Source: Psychrobacter sp. TAE2020 (GTDB lineage: Bacteria > Pseudomonadota > Gammaproteobacteria > Pseudomonadales > Moraxellaceae). Taken from it: DNA of 64,000 bases. Position numbers and translations under genes: made by a program. Under the pieces are notes generated by a model. The model searched no databases and was not told the origin of the DNA. It saw only the letters and a list, made by a program, of their open reading frames with translations. Position 1 is the first letter of the stretch, and every line of letters begins with the position of its first letter. Of this stretch, positions 1-9,136 are shown one piece after another. Where the stretch lies: the NCBI RefSeq assembly GCF_018919485.1, contig NZ_JAHLMU010000001.1, positions 927,373 through 991,372 of the forward strand. Reading direction: 5' to 3'.

Positions 1-330
1 TGCTGATGACTGCCACCATTGCCTAGCCTTAGCATAATCTTGCTCAACGCCTTTACCGAAGTAGGACATGCCACCGAGAACATATTGCGCCTTTGCGTCG
101 CCTTGGTCAGCGGCTTGGGTGAGCCATTTAACAGCTCGATCGTAATCTTGTATTACCTCATCGCCTTCAAAGTAAAGGACGCCAAGTTGAAATCGAGCCT
201 CTGGATTGCCTTGCTCAGCAAGAGATTTTATAGTGGTAAAGTCTGATGATGCGGATGCGGGCAATGTTAACCCTAACGCTAAGCTTAATAGCAACACTCT
301 ATAAATCGAGGATAGTTTAAATATAGGCAT
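1..330 (-). CDS. Sel1/TPR-like repeat secreted protein, C-terminus off window
   Basis: The reading frame starts with ATG at 330 behind a GGGAGAG ribosome binding site and is still open at base 1, so only the first 110 or so residues are visible. It begins MPIFKLSSIY with a hydrophobic stretch LLLLSLALGLTLPASA, a likely signal peptide cut near ASA, so the product should be periplasmic. Two Sel1-like repeats follow, recognisable from EARFQLGVLYFEG and AKAQYVLGGMSYFGKGV, each ending in the D(Y)xxAxxW pattern. Sel1 repeats are protein-interaction solenoids; the partner cannot be read from sequence. The remaining repeats lie outside the window. Confidence 0.85.
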   Translation of the reverse strand, partial: MPIFKLSSIYRVLLLSLALGLTLPASASSDFTTIKSLAEQGNPEARFQLGVLYFEGDEVIQDYDRAVKWLTQAADQGDAKAQYVLGGMSYFGKGVEQDYAKARQWWQSSA

Positions 331-644
331 GATAAATACTCTCCCTATTAATAATAAACTGCTAATTTAATAACCTTAGCTTATGCGCAGACATGACTTG
401 CCATTACTTAGCTTATAAAATTTTTACCTAGCTTATAAAATTCTAGCTATCAACTACTGGTTATCAACTACTATTAGGGGGAACTCAAAAGCCCTAGCTA
501 ACTTATTAAGTTTAGCTATATTTAACAGGATTAGATATTAATATTGTTTAAGATATCAATAAATTACCTAGCAATTTAAGCGGCTAAGTCGCTATATAAA
601 ATAAGGGTAACTTAGCCTGTTTTTTGCAGGGGTTATAACTACTA
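331..644. other. Intergenic region with short direct repeats
   Basis: This AT-rich stretch lies upstream of the Sel1 gene and downstream of the LD-carboxypeptidase gene, both on the minus strand. It holds two copies of a 16-base AT-rich unit (about 409-424 and 429-444, core TAGCTTATAAAATT) and two copies of TATCAACTACT (about 449-473). No ORF with coding character and no clear terminator hairpin was seen. It presumably contains the promoter of the Sel1-repeat gene. Confidence 0.5.
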
Positions 645-1916
645 TTAAGCCTGCTGCCAAAAACCCTCAACATTAATAGCCTCTGCCTTGATAGTCGGAT
701 AATCGGCAAAACTCAGTTGATAGCCACCAGCCGTATTAGCGCTAATCTGACAAGTGGCTCCTAATGGAAAGCTGGATTTTTGACTAATATGACCAAAACT
801 CATGCCATTATAGATAGGTAAGCCAGTCAGCTCATGTAACTGACGAATCACTACGGCTACATCATAGCGAGGGTCATAGCTATCCTCACCTGTCCCAGTC
901 AAAGCACCAAACACAATGGCTTGCTGACCTTTAAAGACCCCTGCTAAATACAGATCATAAAGCATGCGTTCGATACGATAGGTCTGCTCCCCAACATCCT
1001 CTAAGAATACAATGCCGCCATCGATACGGGGCAGATAAGGACTACCCGCCAGCGCCGATACTACGCTCAGATTGCCACCCCAAATAGTACCAGTGATCGT
1101 TTGGCTGCTATTATCTGCAAAAATAACTGGCAATTGCTCGCTAGTTAACGCAGCGCTGTTAACCTCAATAGTTAGCTTAGGGTTGCTCAGTGCTTGAGCA
1201 AACTGTAGACAACTGACTTGATCCGGATTAGTTTTGCCAAACTCGCTATACAGCATCGGCCCAGCAAGCGAGCTCATCTTACCTTGGGCGAGCAAAGCGC
1301 ACTGAATAGCAGTCACATCACTAAAGCCTACTAAAACCGTTGCCCGCTCTGCCATAATACTACCCAGAGTCCGCCAGTCTATTGAAGGTAGGATACGCAT
1401 CGCCCCATAACCACCACGTACGCCTAATAGTAGTTTGGGCGCAGCGATCGCTCCACTAGCAATATTTTGCAAATCGCTAGCACGTTGGCTATCAGTACCA
1501 GCAAAACGTAAGTATTGACGCTCAGTAATCGTTGGATTCTGTACTTTAAACCCTGCACAAGCCATACGTTGCAGCGCCAACTGATTACGCACCTCATTGG
1601 CACCGACATTAGAGCTGGCAAACAGGCGAGTCTCAATACTAGGATTTAGACACTGGCTTGGGGCGCTAGTAGCTTTGGTATTAGCCACTAATGACGGATT
1701 AGCGTCAATGCTGGCGGCTGGTAAATCATCTTTGGTTAGCTGCGCACTTTCGTGGTATGTAATATCGGTGGCTAACGATTGGGCGATGCTTTGGCTCGCT
1801 AATAAGCTGGCACTCGCCCCTACTCCTAAGCGACGTAAGAACTGCCGACGACTGAGCTCAGGCTTGAGACTAGTATTTATTAGTGAGACTAGGGGCTTAG
1901 AAGTTGTTTGCGGCAT
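645..1916 (-). CDS. LD-carboxypeptidase (peptidase family S66), Tat-type signal
   Basis: This 423-residue protein resembles muramoyltetrapeptide (L,D-) carboxypeptidases, which remove the terminal D-Ala from murein tetrapeptides during peptidoglycan recycling. The three expected catalytic motifs are present in order: nucleophile Ser in GFSDVTA, Glu in FLEDVGE and His in SFGHIS. Unlike the cytoplasmic LdcA of E. coli, it has an N-terminal extension of about 110 residues that opens with a twin-arginine motif (SRRQFLRRLG) and an Ala-rich hydrophobic segment, so export by Tat is likely. Residues 50-110 look like a poorly conserved linker. The start at 1916 has AAGGTAG upstream. It appears to be transcribed alone. 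Confidence 0.85.
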   Translation of the reverse strand: MPQTTSKPLVSLINTSLKPELSRRQFLRRLGVGASASLLASQSIAQSLATDITYHESAQLTKDDLPAASIDANPSLVANTKATSAPSQCLNPSIETRLFASSNVGANEVRNQLALQRMACAGFKVQNPTITERQYLRFAGTDSQRASDLQNIASGAIAAPKLLLGVRGGYGAMRILPSIDWRTLGSIMAERATVLVGFSDVTAIQCALLAQGKMSSLAGPMLYSEFGKTNPDQVSCLQFAQALSNPKLTIEVNSAALTSEQLPVIFADNSSQTITGTIWGGNLSVVSALAGSPYLPRIDGGIVFLEDVGEQTYRIERMLYDLYLAGVFKGQQAIVFGALTGTGEDSYDPRYDVAVVIRQLHELTGLPIYNGMSFGHISQKSSFPLGATCQISANTAGGYQLSFADYPTIKAEAINVEGFWQQA

Positions 1917-2253
1917 GTTATACGGCTACCTTAAAGCTTAATGATCTTAGATTAGCTACTATAAGAGGCTATCAAAACCTTATTAACCCCCAATATGGCT
2001 ATCTAAGCTTAAAATCTAGATCAAAATATTTTGTGTCAATGCGTACAAGCTTATATGACAATGTTTTATGACGATGTTTTTATGAAAAGGTTACATGATG
2101 AGCTCGTATAATAACCTTGCATCTAGAAAGTTACTACAAACAGTAAGGTTGCTACCAGCGCATAACAAATTGCTAAGTAACTATATTTGGTAGCTACCAA
2201 CACTCTTGCTATAGTATGCACTCACTAATAAACCAAAATAAGGAATAATGATA
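1917..2253. other. Divergent intergenic region, LD-carboxypeptidase / DUF1232 gene
   Basis: About 340 bases separate the divergently transcribed LD-carboxypeptidase and DUF1232 genes. The only element I can support is a sigma-70-like promoter facing right near 2187-2215, listed separately. The rest is AT-rich, with repeated ATGACAATG/ATGACGATG-like words around 2055-2080. No ORF with coding character was seen. Confidence 0.5.
2187..2215 (+). promoter_or_regulatory. Predicted sigma-70 promoter for the DUF1232 gene
   Basis: A -35-like TTGGTA (2187-2192) and a -10-like TATAGT (2210-2215) are separated by exactly 17 bases, about 40 bases upstream of the DUF1232 start codon. They match the consensus at 4/6 and 5/6 positions. 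This is a pattern match only. Confidence 0.45.
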
Positions 2254-2721
2254 ATGACGGACAAAAAAAAGGATGATACTAACCTTAGCAAAAATATGCT
2301 ATTTAACGATAAAATAAATGCTAAAACCGAAGAGATGCAAAATAGCGTAAAAGACGAAAAGTTATTAGATGCTGATCTTGAGTATATTATTGAAGAAGAA
2401 GAAAATCTTAAAGAAAAAGTAAAAGATAGTAGCCATCTTGAGCGCTTTACTACTGATATCGTTTTGTTTGTCAGCTTAGTCAAAGATTACTATCAAGGCA
2501 ACTATCGTGACATCCCTTATAAGACCATCTCAGCAATCGTTTTTGGTTTAATCTATGTAATAAACCCTATTGATATCATTCCGGACTTCATCCCAGTTAT
2601 TGGTCACATTGATGATGCTCTAGTCATTGCTTTTTGTTTGAAACTAGTCGAAAAAGATCTACATAAATATCAAGCGTGGAAACAAGCACAAAAGCATGAG
2701 TCAGCCCAAACAGAAGCTTAA
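2254..2721 (+). CDS. YkvA-like DUF1232 small membrane protein
   Basis: The first 60 residues are charged and probably helical, rich in Lys, Glu and Asp. A DUF1232 core follows: YRDIPYKTISAIVFGLIYV, then NPIDIIPDFIPVIGHIDDA. The NPxDxxPDxxPxxGxxDD signature defines the family, which is membrane-associated and of unknown biochemical function. I prefer the ATG at 2254 over the in-frame ATG at 2248 because AGGA at 2241-2244 gives better spacing; the product is then 155 residues. The gene is monocistronic, with a promoter-like sequence upstream and a terminator at 2790-2825. Confidence 0.8.
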   Translation: MTDKKKDDTNLSKNMLFNDKINAKTEEMQNSVKDEKLLDADLEYIIEEEENLKEKVKDSSHLERFTTDIVLFVSLVKDYYQGNYRDIPYKTISAIVFGLIYVINPIDIIPDFIPVIGHIDDALVIAFCLKLVEKDLHKYQAWKQAQKHESAQTEA

Positions 2722-2789
2722 TATAAGCCCTGAGCTATTGATAGTTTAATAGCAAGCAGCACTATAGAAAACAGTAGTACACAAATGCA

Positions 2790-2825
2790 AATGACCAATG
2801 CCTAATAGCCTTGGTCATTATTTTT
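2790..2825 (+). terminator. Rho-independent terminator after DUF1232 gene
   Basis: AATGACCAA (2790-2798) pairs perfectly with TTGGTCATT (2811-2819) around a 12-base loop and is followed by ATTTTT. Confidence 0.75.
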
Positions 2826-2895
2826 GCTTAAAAATATCGGTCTTAGGCTTTATTGATGACTGGTTGCTTAAAGCAGGGTCTATAAAGACCGTTTT

Positions 2896-3210
2896 TTAAA
2901 ACTTATCATCAGGCACCTCATAACGGGCTTTTTCTGGGTTTAGGCCAAATGAAAACACAAAAGTAGCAACGATGCTGTTGATAATAATAAACAATAAATC
3001 TATTTGTAGATGACCCAATATATAGCGACCCATTAGCCATGAGATAATCAGCATAATAATAAAAAACCCAGCCAAATAACCTAAAATAGTGGGATGCTTT
3101 AGATTATAAGGTTGCTCTGGCGCTGGCTGTTTACCTAATACATGAACCCTGACCGCCCAACCTGCCGCGTAAGACAAGCCACCTAAAATGACATAACTCA
3201 AAAAATTCAT
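2896..3210 (-). CDS. Small hypothetical inner-membrane protein
   Basis: This 104-residue protein is of no family I recognise. A first hydrophobic segment lies near residues 3-22 (LSYVILGGLSYAAGWAV). After a short Pro-rich loop, two further hydrophobic segments follow (about 45-65 and 70-92). It is therefore predicted to have three transmembrane helices and a short charged C-terminus (NPEKARYEVPDDKF). It lies between two unrelated small genes and has no informative operon context. The ATG at 3210 has AAGAG upstream. Confidence 0.6.
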   Translation of the reverse strand: MNFLSYVILGGLSYAAGWAVRVHVLGKQPAPEQPYNLKHPTILGYLAGFFIIMLIISWLMGRYILGHLQIDLLFIIINSIVATFVFSFGLNPEKARYEVPDDKF

Positions 3211-3295
3211 AGATTTTGACTCTTGTAGTACTTAATAAAATTCTGTATCAACAAGCAGTATATAAATAACCGCTCAATCTCGGACAGCCCATTAC

Positions 3296-3853
3296 TCAAA
3301 TACTGTCATTGACATTATCGATAACTAAATTAGCATGCGGATTGGCTAAAATATCGGTATTAATCTCATCACACTCCACCCGATAGATAGTATTTGCTCC
3401 TTTATAGATATATGACAAATACTCGCTATCTAGTAGCGGATCTATATTGGCATATACTGGTTTGACATGAGCTAGTACTAGAACTCGATCAGGACGAGCG
3501 ATTACAGCATCGACATTATCTGGGTCTATCGAAAAGAATTTTGGAATTTCGCTACTTTTGACAATTTCTAATGGCTCAGGAGTATCCCAGACGCGCTTGG
3601 CACTAGCCGGCTCTTTCATTTGCATTACCCAAACGCCTTGCTGTTCACTGACTTTGATTTGTGCGGGCTCATCATTACTTACCGTATAGCAGCCCTCAAA
3701 TATAGATAGATCTACCGCAGTTTCGACCGCTTTAGTGTCTGCAGCTGTGCTGTTGTTATCGCTACAGCCCGTCAAAAATAGTACACTACAGGCTGTGAGA
3801 CTAGTCGCCAATATAGTGAGCTTGTTGCCAATAATATCTGAGCGTAAGGGCAT
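3296..3853 (-). CDS. Hypothetical lipoprotein
   Basis: The protein starts with a charged N-terminus, a hydrophobic stretch and a lipobox LTGC followed by SDNNSTAAD, so it is predicted to be lipidated at Cys and anchored in an envelope membrane; Ser at +2 would favour the outer membrane. The mature part (about 155 residues) has no domain I recognise. It contains a GCYTVS segment followed by alternating hydrophobic residues suggestive of beta structure. I prefer the ATG at 3853, with AGGA ten bases upstream, over an in-frame ATG at 3871 that lacks a ribosome binding site. Confidence 0.65.
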   Translation of the reverse strand: MPLRSDIIGNKLTILATSLTACSVLFLTGCSDNNSTAADTKAVETAVDLSIFEGCYTVSNDEPAQIKVSEQQGVWVMQMKEPASAKRVWDTPEPLEIVKSSEIPKFFSIDPDNVDAVIARPDRVLVLAHVKPVYANIDPLLDSEYLSYIYKGANTIYRVECDEINTDILANPHANLVIDNVNDSI

Positions 3854-4146
3854 GGCATCGTTATCCTGCATTAGGGTATTAAAAGCATTAAAGAAGGTTA
3901 TTATTTTAGCAGAAATTCAATCGTTTTCTGTTTTGATATGTGCTTTATAGTTGATGATTCTATAGCTTAGGATTAGCGCTATTCACTAGCTATTTGTTAT
4001 CATTGACCTTGTTTAATTTGCTACACTATAACCGATTAAAAATACTTTATAAAACTAGACTGTGCTGATTTACTACCAAGCGAGCCAGACCCTTTTCAAT
4101 AATTAATAAATAGTTATTAAATCATTAATAAACCCAACGAGCTTTT

Positions 4147-6024
4147 ATGTCAGAGAACTTTATGTCAACAGCGTCTACCATTGCCAACCTTGCTATTGAC
4201 CCTATGGCCGCCAAGCTCAATACTACTGTAGCTTATACCGACGGTGCTTGTAAGGGTAATCCTGGCGCTGGTGGTTGGGGCGCTCATCTAATATTCAGTG
4301 ATGGTAGTACTCAAGATTTATATGGTGGTGAGGCGGATACTACCAATAATCGTATGGAGCTAATGGGTGCTATCCAAGCGCTTAAGCACAGCCCGAATGA
4401 GTTAAAGCTAGAGATTTGGACTGACTCAAGCTATGTAAAAAACGGTATTACTGAATGGATCGCCAATTGGAAAAAACGGGGCTGGAAAACGGCTAGCAAA
4501 AAGCCAGTGGCCAATCAAGATTTATGGCAGCAGTTGGATGCATTAAATAGTGCGCGTGAGGTCAGTTGGCATTGGGTCAAAGGTCATGCTGGCCATGTTG
4601 GTAATGAAAAGGCTGATGAGCTGGCCAATCTTGGAGTAAACTCAAGCAGCGAGCAAGATACTGATCAGCAAGATACTAATAGTATCGCTAAAAAAAAACT
4701 CTCCATAGCTGATAATAGCGATACAGTTGCCAAAGAGCTATTTAACAATGAACCGCAAGCTTTGGCGGACGAGGACTGGTTAGATTTTGACCCGTTAGGC
4801 TTAGACGCACTGGATGACGAAGCAGAAACAGAAGAAGCAAATGACCCAATGGATGGGTCGTTTAGCGATGACTTATACCTTAGTTCGAGTAGCGACGTAA
4901 GCCATGACTCAAACTATCCGTTAAACGATGAATCGAGCAATGACTTGGCTTTGCAGATAAGGGTCGCTGTTAATTCGCCGCAACCTGCTTATGATGTAAC
5001 TATTGATAAGGCAGCTATTGATAATATAACTATTAATAGTGCAACGACTGATAGTGCTAATACTAATAATGCAAAAACAGATAATGCGATAAATAATGCT
5101 AAGGCTAAACTCGATGCGCCTGCTCTAAGTATCAGCTCGCCTATCAGCACCCTTACTATGATCACTAATACTATGACTACAGATGCTATGGTTACCAACG
5201 TTATGACGACAGACAACTTAAGTATAGATAATAAAGATCTAACCGAAGTAACTAAGTTCGATGGCGATACTAGTCGCGCCAATCCGAATTTTCGCCCTTT
5301 GTTGCCTAAGCCTATTCATCGTGGTGAGACTAATCGTCAGCTCATTATGGATACCGAAACCACAGGGCTGGATGCGCTCAAAGGCGATCGGATCATTGAA
5401 GTTGGTATTGTAGAGATGATTGGGCGTAAATTCACTGGCGAAAAACTGCACGTCTATATCAATCCACAGCGTGGTATGGATGAAGTGGTAGTACGTATTC
5501 ACGGTATCTCAGAAGCTTTTTTGACCGACAAGCCTACCTTTGATCAGGTTGCTCAGTCATTATATGACTTTATGGATGGCGCTGAGATCATCGCCCATAA
5601 CGCTTCGTTCGACATGAGTTTTTTGACCATGGAATTCGATAGAGTGGGTATGACGGACTTTGCTCAGCGTGTGCAAGTGACAGACTCACTGTTTATGGCT
5701 AAACAGCAGTATCCAGGACAAAAGAACACCCTAGATGCTTTAGTACGGCGCTTAGATGTCGGTAAACAAGATCGTACTTTTCACGGGGCTTTACTGGATT
5801 CGGAGATTTTGGCAGAAGTCTATTTGGCTATGACTGGCGGTCAAGTGACGCTAGGGATAGAGGAAGACAGTCAGACAGAAGGCGGCCATACTGCTCATAG
5901 TAATTTTGCTAATCTTGCTGCGCTATTAGTAGACTCAGCAGCGGACCGTACTGCCAATGAGGCTTGGTTCGCTAACTTGGCAGAAAAAAATCCTGAGCTT
6001 AAAACTAAAATGACCCAGTGGTAA
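4147..6024 (+). CDS. rnhA-dnaQ: Fused ribonuclease HI - DNA polymerase III epsilon (proofreading exonuclease)
   Basis: One 625-codon frame encodes two enzymes. Residues about 25-165 are RNase HI, which cleaves RNA in RNA-DNA hybrids: the acidic residues D32 ([11 protein letters not shown]), E71 (NNRMEL), D93 (WTDSSYV) and D157 (NEKADELA) are all present, as is the KGHAGH loop. Residues about 397-570 are the DnaQ 3'-5' exonuclease, with Exo I DTET (D402, E404), Exo [11 protein letters not shown] and Exo [13 protein letters not shown]. The GGQVTLGI segment after the nuclease corresponds to the beta-clamp-binding site of epsilon. Between them lies a low-complexity linker of about 230 residues rich in Asp, Asn, Thr and Ala. 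Bacteria such as E. coli carry the two genes separately and divergently. No stop or frameshift separates the halves here. Confidence 0.92.
   Translation: MSENFMSTASTIANLAIDPMAAKLNTTVAYTDGACKGNPGAGGWGAHLIFSDGSTQDLYGGEADTTNNRMELMGAIQALKHSPNELKLEIWTDSSYVKNGITEWIANWKKRGWKTASKKPVANQDLWQQLDALNSAREVSWHWVKGHAGHVGNEKADELANLGVNSSSEQDTDQQDTNSIAKKKLSIADNSDTVAKELFNNEPQALADEDWLDFDPLGLDALDDEAETEEANDPMDGSFSDDLYLSSSSDVSHDSNYPLNDESSNDLALQIRVAVNSPQPAYDVTIDKAAIDNITINSATTDSANTNNAKTDNAINNAKAKLDAPALSISSPISTLTMITNTMTTDAMVTNVMTTDNLSIDNKDLTEVTKFDGDTSRANPNFRPLLPKPIHRGETNRQLIMDTETTGLDALKGDRIIEVGIVEMIGRKFTGEKLHVYINPQRGMDEVVVRIHGISEAFLTDKPTFDQVAQSLYDFMDGAEIIAHNASFDMSFLTMEFDRVGMTDFAQRVQVTDSLFMAKQQYPGQKNTLDALVRRLDVGKQDRTFHGALLDSEILAEVYLAMTGGQVTLGIEEDSQTEGGHTAHSNFANLAALLVDSAADRTANEAWFANLAEKNPELKTKMTQW
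4985..5225 (+). repeat. Degenerate short tandem repeats in the RnhA-DnaQ linker
   Basis: The linker DNA is built from imperfect units around GATAATGCN(A/G) and ACTATTGATAAT, encoding strings such as [15 protein letters not shown] and later [14 protein letters not shown]. The frame stays open throughout, so length changes in multiples of three would be tolerated. It probably forms a flexible disordered tether. Confidence 0.6.
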
Positions 6025-6171
6025 TCAGCTGAGCAGCATTTTTAATAGCGCTCTAAAAAGAGTTTTAATACTAAAAATTAATCTCAATTATTGATATTTC
6101 ATCGCCCAAACTTAGCTACTTGCAGCCTATTACTTACATTTTATAGTTCGCAATTTTACGGAAAAATAATT

Positions 6172-7893
6172 ATGAGTCAGACTGAGCAGTTAGCTTTGAG
6201 TATGCCCACGCTTAGCATTACTAATTTTAATCTCCCTTCTTTACACTTATTGCATCAAGAGATTGTCATTATTCTAAAAGACACTGAATGTCATTTAAGC
6301 GAATTTAATTATGATAAGCAAAAAGCTGCGTTATTATTAGAATCGATCGAAGTATTGAAGCAGTTGTCTAGCATCTTTGAGCTGATTGCCTTAAAAGGCG
6401 CGCGATTACTTAGTAGTGCTATCGGCACAGCTCTACAGCAGCTCTATCACCATAGTCAGCACAATGACAGTAATGATGAGAATGACTCAACTAATGCTAC
6501 CCTAATTATGGACTTGTCAGAGGCTATTATGACCTTTGATCGTTATATCGAGTTCGTACTTTTGACTGAGACAGTAGAACCCATCTTATTATTACCTATT
6601 ATTAACAAGCTCTACAGCCATTGCAGTATAGACCCTATAGATGAATACTATTTTTTTGCTTTTAGTGGTAGCAGTGTAGTCATTGCTAACCCTGAGAAAA
6701 ACTTTGAGCCTTTGAGTAGTCTCAACTTAGACCATAAACTTCTCTCTCATGCTTATCGTAGTGGTTTGGCAGTAGTGTTGACCAATAAAGACGGTAAGCT
6801 TAGTGCAATAGATAAGCAAAAAATCGAATCTATGAGCGCTGCTTGTGCGCTGATCGCTACTCATAGTCAAACCTTGTTTTGGCAAGCAGCAAATGCGCTA
6901 GTCACCGATATCGAGGCTGTATTGCCCTTGACTATACGCCAAAAGCACACGCTTATTTATTTAGAACAGCAGTTTCATAATTATTTACCGATTATCGACA
7001 GTCGTTTTGCTGACTTAGTAAGTTTTGCCTGCCAACGTGACCATCAGCAAGCAAAGATGGTATGTGAACAGTACACTAGCAATAAGCTTGATAGTACTCA
7101 GTGCGAGCGAATGAAGCGCTTTTTGTTTGGTCCTAATCGACAAGTTACTGATACTCTAAATGAGTGGGTTCAACTGCATATAAATGCTATCAAAGAAAAA
7201 ATCGATATTTATTCTCGATGTGATTTTGCTAATCCTGAACTCAATGACTCTGCGGCTCGAGCCGAGCAAATAGTTGCTGAGCTTATATTGTTAAGCTCTA
7301 CCCTACAATTGATAGGCCTAAATTCAGCAGCTACTGCCCTGCGCTGTGCAGCGCAAGCGGTAAGTCAATGGCAGCAACCGACTCCTGATGACTTTGATTA
7401 TTTATTGCTAGTTCTTATGAGCGCTGAAAACGCTATTATCACTATGGCTGAGATTCACACGCCAGGTGAAATCTATCTGCCTCTTAATAATACTGATATC
7501 TCCTTGCATCAGCTCAATAGCGCTTATGAGGCAGTGATTAAAGAGTGCCGTAGCGCCCTTGCTAGTACGGAAAAAGTCATCAATGAGTATTCAATAGCTC
7601 CTAAACAAGGTTTACAGCTATTAAAACAAGTGCCCCACACTATGAGTCAAGTGGCTGGGGCGCTTAGCTTTGTACAGTTATCGACTTTAGCGACTATGCT
7701 CAATCAATTGGCAAAATTTTTGACCCCCTGCATTGAATCCAATCAGCTGATTAACAGCGATATGCTGGCTTATGTTGCTGATGTGCTGGTGTCGGTAGAC
7801 TATTATTTGGACGGCTCTCAACATAAGCGACCGGTAATAAAGCAAGCGCTGGAAGTGGGTCAACATAGCTTAAGCAAGCTACTGGCCGCCTAA
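6172..7893 (+). CDS. FimL/ChpA N-terminal-like twitching-motility scaffold protein
   Basis: This mostly helical protein of about 573 residues resembles the N-terminal part of the ChpA/PilL chemosensory kinases and FimL of Pseudomonas, which links type IV pilus polar assembly to the Chp system and cAMP. Supporting patterns are LEFV-type and ILLLPIINKLYS segments near residues 140-170, and Hpt-like helical bundles such as AALRCAAQAVSQW around residue 400 and MSQVAGALSFVQLSTLATML near 510. No HATPase or CheW domain is present. rnhA-dnaQ just upstream echoes the Pseudomonas region in which fimL lies near dnaQ (from memory). I chose the ATG at 6172, which has GGA upstream, over a non-conserved start at 6091. 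The family call is moderate. Confidence 0.6.
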   Translation: MSQTEQLALSMPTLSITNFNLPSLHLLHQEIVIILKDTECHLSEFNYDKQKAALLLESIEVLKQLSSIFELIALKGARLLSSAIGTALQQLYHHSQHNDSNDENDSTNATLIMDLSEAIMTFDRYIEFVLLTETVEPILLLPIINKLYSHCSIDPIDEYYFFAFSGSSVVIANPEKNFEPLSSLNLDHKLLSHAYRSGLAVVLTNKDGKLSAIDKQKIESMSAACALIATHSQTLFWQAANALVTDIEAVLPLTIRQKHTLIYLEQQFHNYLPIIDSRFADLVSFACQRDHQQAKMVCEQYTSNKLDSTQCERMKRFLFGPNRQVTDTLNEWVQLHINAIKEKIDIYSRCDFANPELNDSAARAEQIVAELILLSSTLQLIGLNSAATALRCAAQAVSQWQQPTPDDFDYLLLVLMSAENAIITMAEIHTPGEIYLPLNNTDISLHQLNSAYEAVIKECRSALASTEKVINEYSIAPKQGLQLLKQVPHTMSQVAGALSFVQLSTLATMLNQLAKFLTPCIESNQLINSDMLAYVADVLVSVDYYLDGSQHKRPVIKQALEVGQHSLSKLLAA

Positions 7894-7920
7894 TAACTGT
7901 GCGTCAATTTTTGGCTGGCT

Positions 7921-7990
7921 GTTTTAAATGCTTAGTCTGGATACTCAGTCTTAAATGCTTGGTTTTAAATGTTTAGTTTTGGACGCTCAA
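7921..7990. repeat. Imperfect TTAAATG(C/T)TTAG repeats
   Basis: Three near copies of the word TTTTAAATGCTTAG occur between the fimL-like gene and nudC, separated by 10-20 bases. They are short and AT-rich, with no known role. Confidence 0.4.
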
Positions 7991-8056
7991 CGGAAGTATT
8001 TTCTTTAGGGGTCTTTTTTAAAAGTTGTTTTATATAATTTATTTGGATAGTTATTA

Positions 8057-9058
8057 ATGAGTAGTGCATTTGTTTTTGAAGATGAAACTTTGTTATGTCA
8101 GCAAACAGTTAGCGGCTGGTCACCTGTACTAGTCGACTTGCCAGCATTCAGCACTGACCATAAGCCGCAGCCAGCTTATCAATTAGGCCGCGTCCAACTG
8201 CAGACCAGCTTAGCCCCTAGCTACTGGCAATCAGCCGATCCGACGACGGCTGACTCGATAGTTATGGAGCATGGCGCACCAGCGACTAGCGCTATTACTT
8301 ATTATTATGCGCAAAACCATCAGCTAGCTTTACCTAAGATAACCCCGTTATCAAGTGTAGGTGAAGTTGCAGCCCATGCTAATAAAAATACTGCTCTAGA
8401 TGCCAATGACAGTGACAGTGACAGTGACAGTGCCATAACGGCTTTTATTCCCTATCGCCAGCTATTAGCCAGGTTGTCAGTAGCCCTCGCTGATCAACTT
8501 AGTCAAGCCATACAGTTATTGCGCTGGCAAGCAGATACTCAGTTCTGTAGCCGTTGCAGTGCGCCCGTAAAAGTAGCAACATCAGGTGAGCGAGCAATGG
8601 TATGCTCAGTCTGCCGACTGCGTCAATATCCACGAGTGCAGCCGTGTGTGATTACCGCTATTACTCGACTTAATCCAGTGACTAATGAGATGCAAGTCTT
8701 GCTGGCACATCATCATCGCTATGGGCAAACGACGCCGTCATTACAGTATGGTTTGATTGCTGGCTTTGTTGAAGTTGGTGAGAGCTTAGAGCATGCGGTA
8801 GTACGTGAAGTGGCTGAGGAAGTTGGTATTCGGGTGACTGATATCCGCTATGTGAGTAGCCAGCCTTGGCCGTTTCCATCCAACCTAATGCTAGGCTTTC
8901 GAGCTAGTTATGTGGGTGGTGATATCGTTATCCAAGAAGATGAGCTGTCTCATGCAGAGTTCTTTGATATATCGAACTTGCCGAAGATCCCTTTTAAGGG
9001 CAGTATCGCTTACGATTTGATTGCCCAAATTGCGCAAGAGCAAGGTGTTTGTCTGTAA
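8057..9058 (+). CDS. nudC: NAD(H) pyrophosphatase / Nudix decapping-type hydrolase NudC
   Basis: NudC hydrolyses NAD(H) to NMN(H) and AMP and can remove NAD caps from RNA. The protein has a four-cysteine zinc ribbon (CSRC...CSVC, residues about 170-190), a Nudix box of form GX5EX7REVAEEVG near residues 237-259, and the downstream SQPWPFP motif diagnostic of NADH pyrophosphatases. At 333 residues it is longer than the E. coli enzyme (about 257) because of an extended N-terminal domain that includes a DSDSDSDS stretch encoded by a perfect hexamer repeat. The gene sits in a plus-strand run with rnfB and nth. Confidence 0.93.
   Translation: MSSAFVFEDETLLCQQTVSGWSPVLVDLPAFSTDHKPQPAYQLGRVQLQTSLAPSYWQSADPTTADSIVMEHGAPATSAITYYYAQNHQLALPKITPLSSVGEVAAHANKNTALDANDSDSDSDSAITAFIPYRQLLARLSVALADQLSQAIQLLRWQADTQFCSRCSAPVKVATSGERAMVCSVCRLRQYPRVQPCVITAITRLNPVTNEMQVLLAHHHRYGQTTPSLQYGLIAGFVEVGESLEHAVVREVAEEVGIRVTDIRYVSSQPWPFPSNLMLGFRASYVGGDIVIQEDELSHAEFFDISNLPKIPFKGSIAYDLIAQIAQEQGVCL
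8408..8431 (+). repeat. GACAGT hexanucleotide tandem repeat (4 copies) in nudC
   Basis: Four perfect copies of GACAGT encode (Asp-Ser)4 in the interdomain part of NudC. Because the unit is six bases, gain or loss of copies would change protein length without breaking the frame. Confidence 0.85.
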
Positions 9059-9136
9059 ACCTTGTTGCAAATAACAATCATGGCGAATAACAGTTTTACC
9101 ATTAATTTTTATACCAGCTTATAGGCCAGTGATCGA

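Noticed and set aside
19..246. 75-codon plus-strand ORF at the left edge
   Set aside because: The minus strand here encodes a signal peptide and two clear Sel1 repeats; the plus-strand frame is a shadow.
2181..2483. 100-codon minus-strand ORF overlapping the DUF1232 gene
   Set aside because: The Ser/Phe/Leu-rich shadow of an Asp/Lys/Glu-rich coding region; the plus-strand frame has the family motif.
4989..5282. 97-codon hydrophobic ORF antisense to the rnhA-dnaQ linker
   Set aside because: It is the reverse complement of low-complexity Asp/Asn/Thr codons, which reads as Val/Leu/Ile-rich. No ribosome binding site is present.
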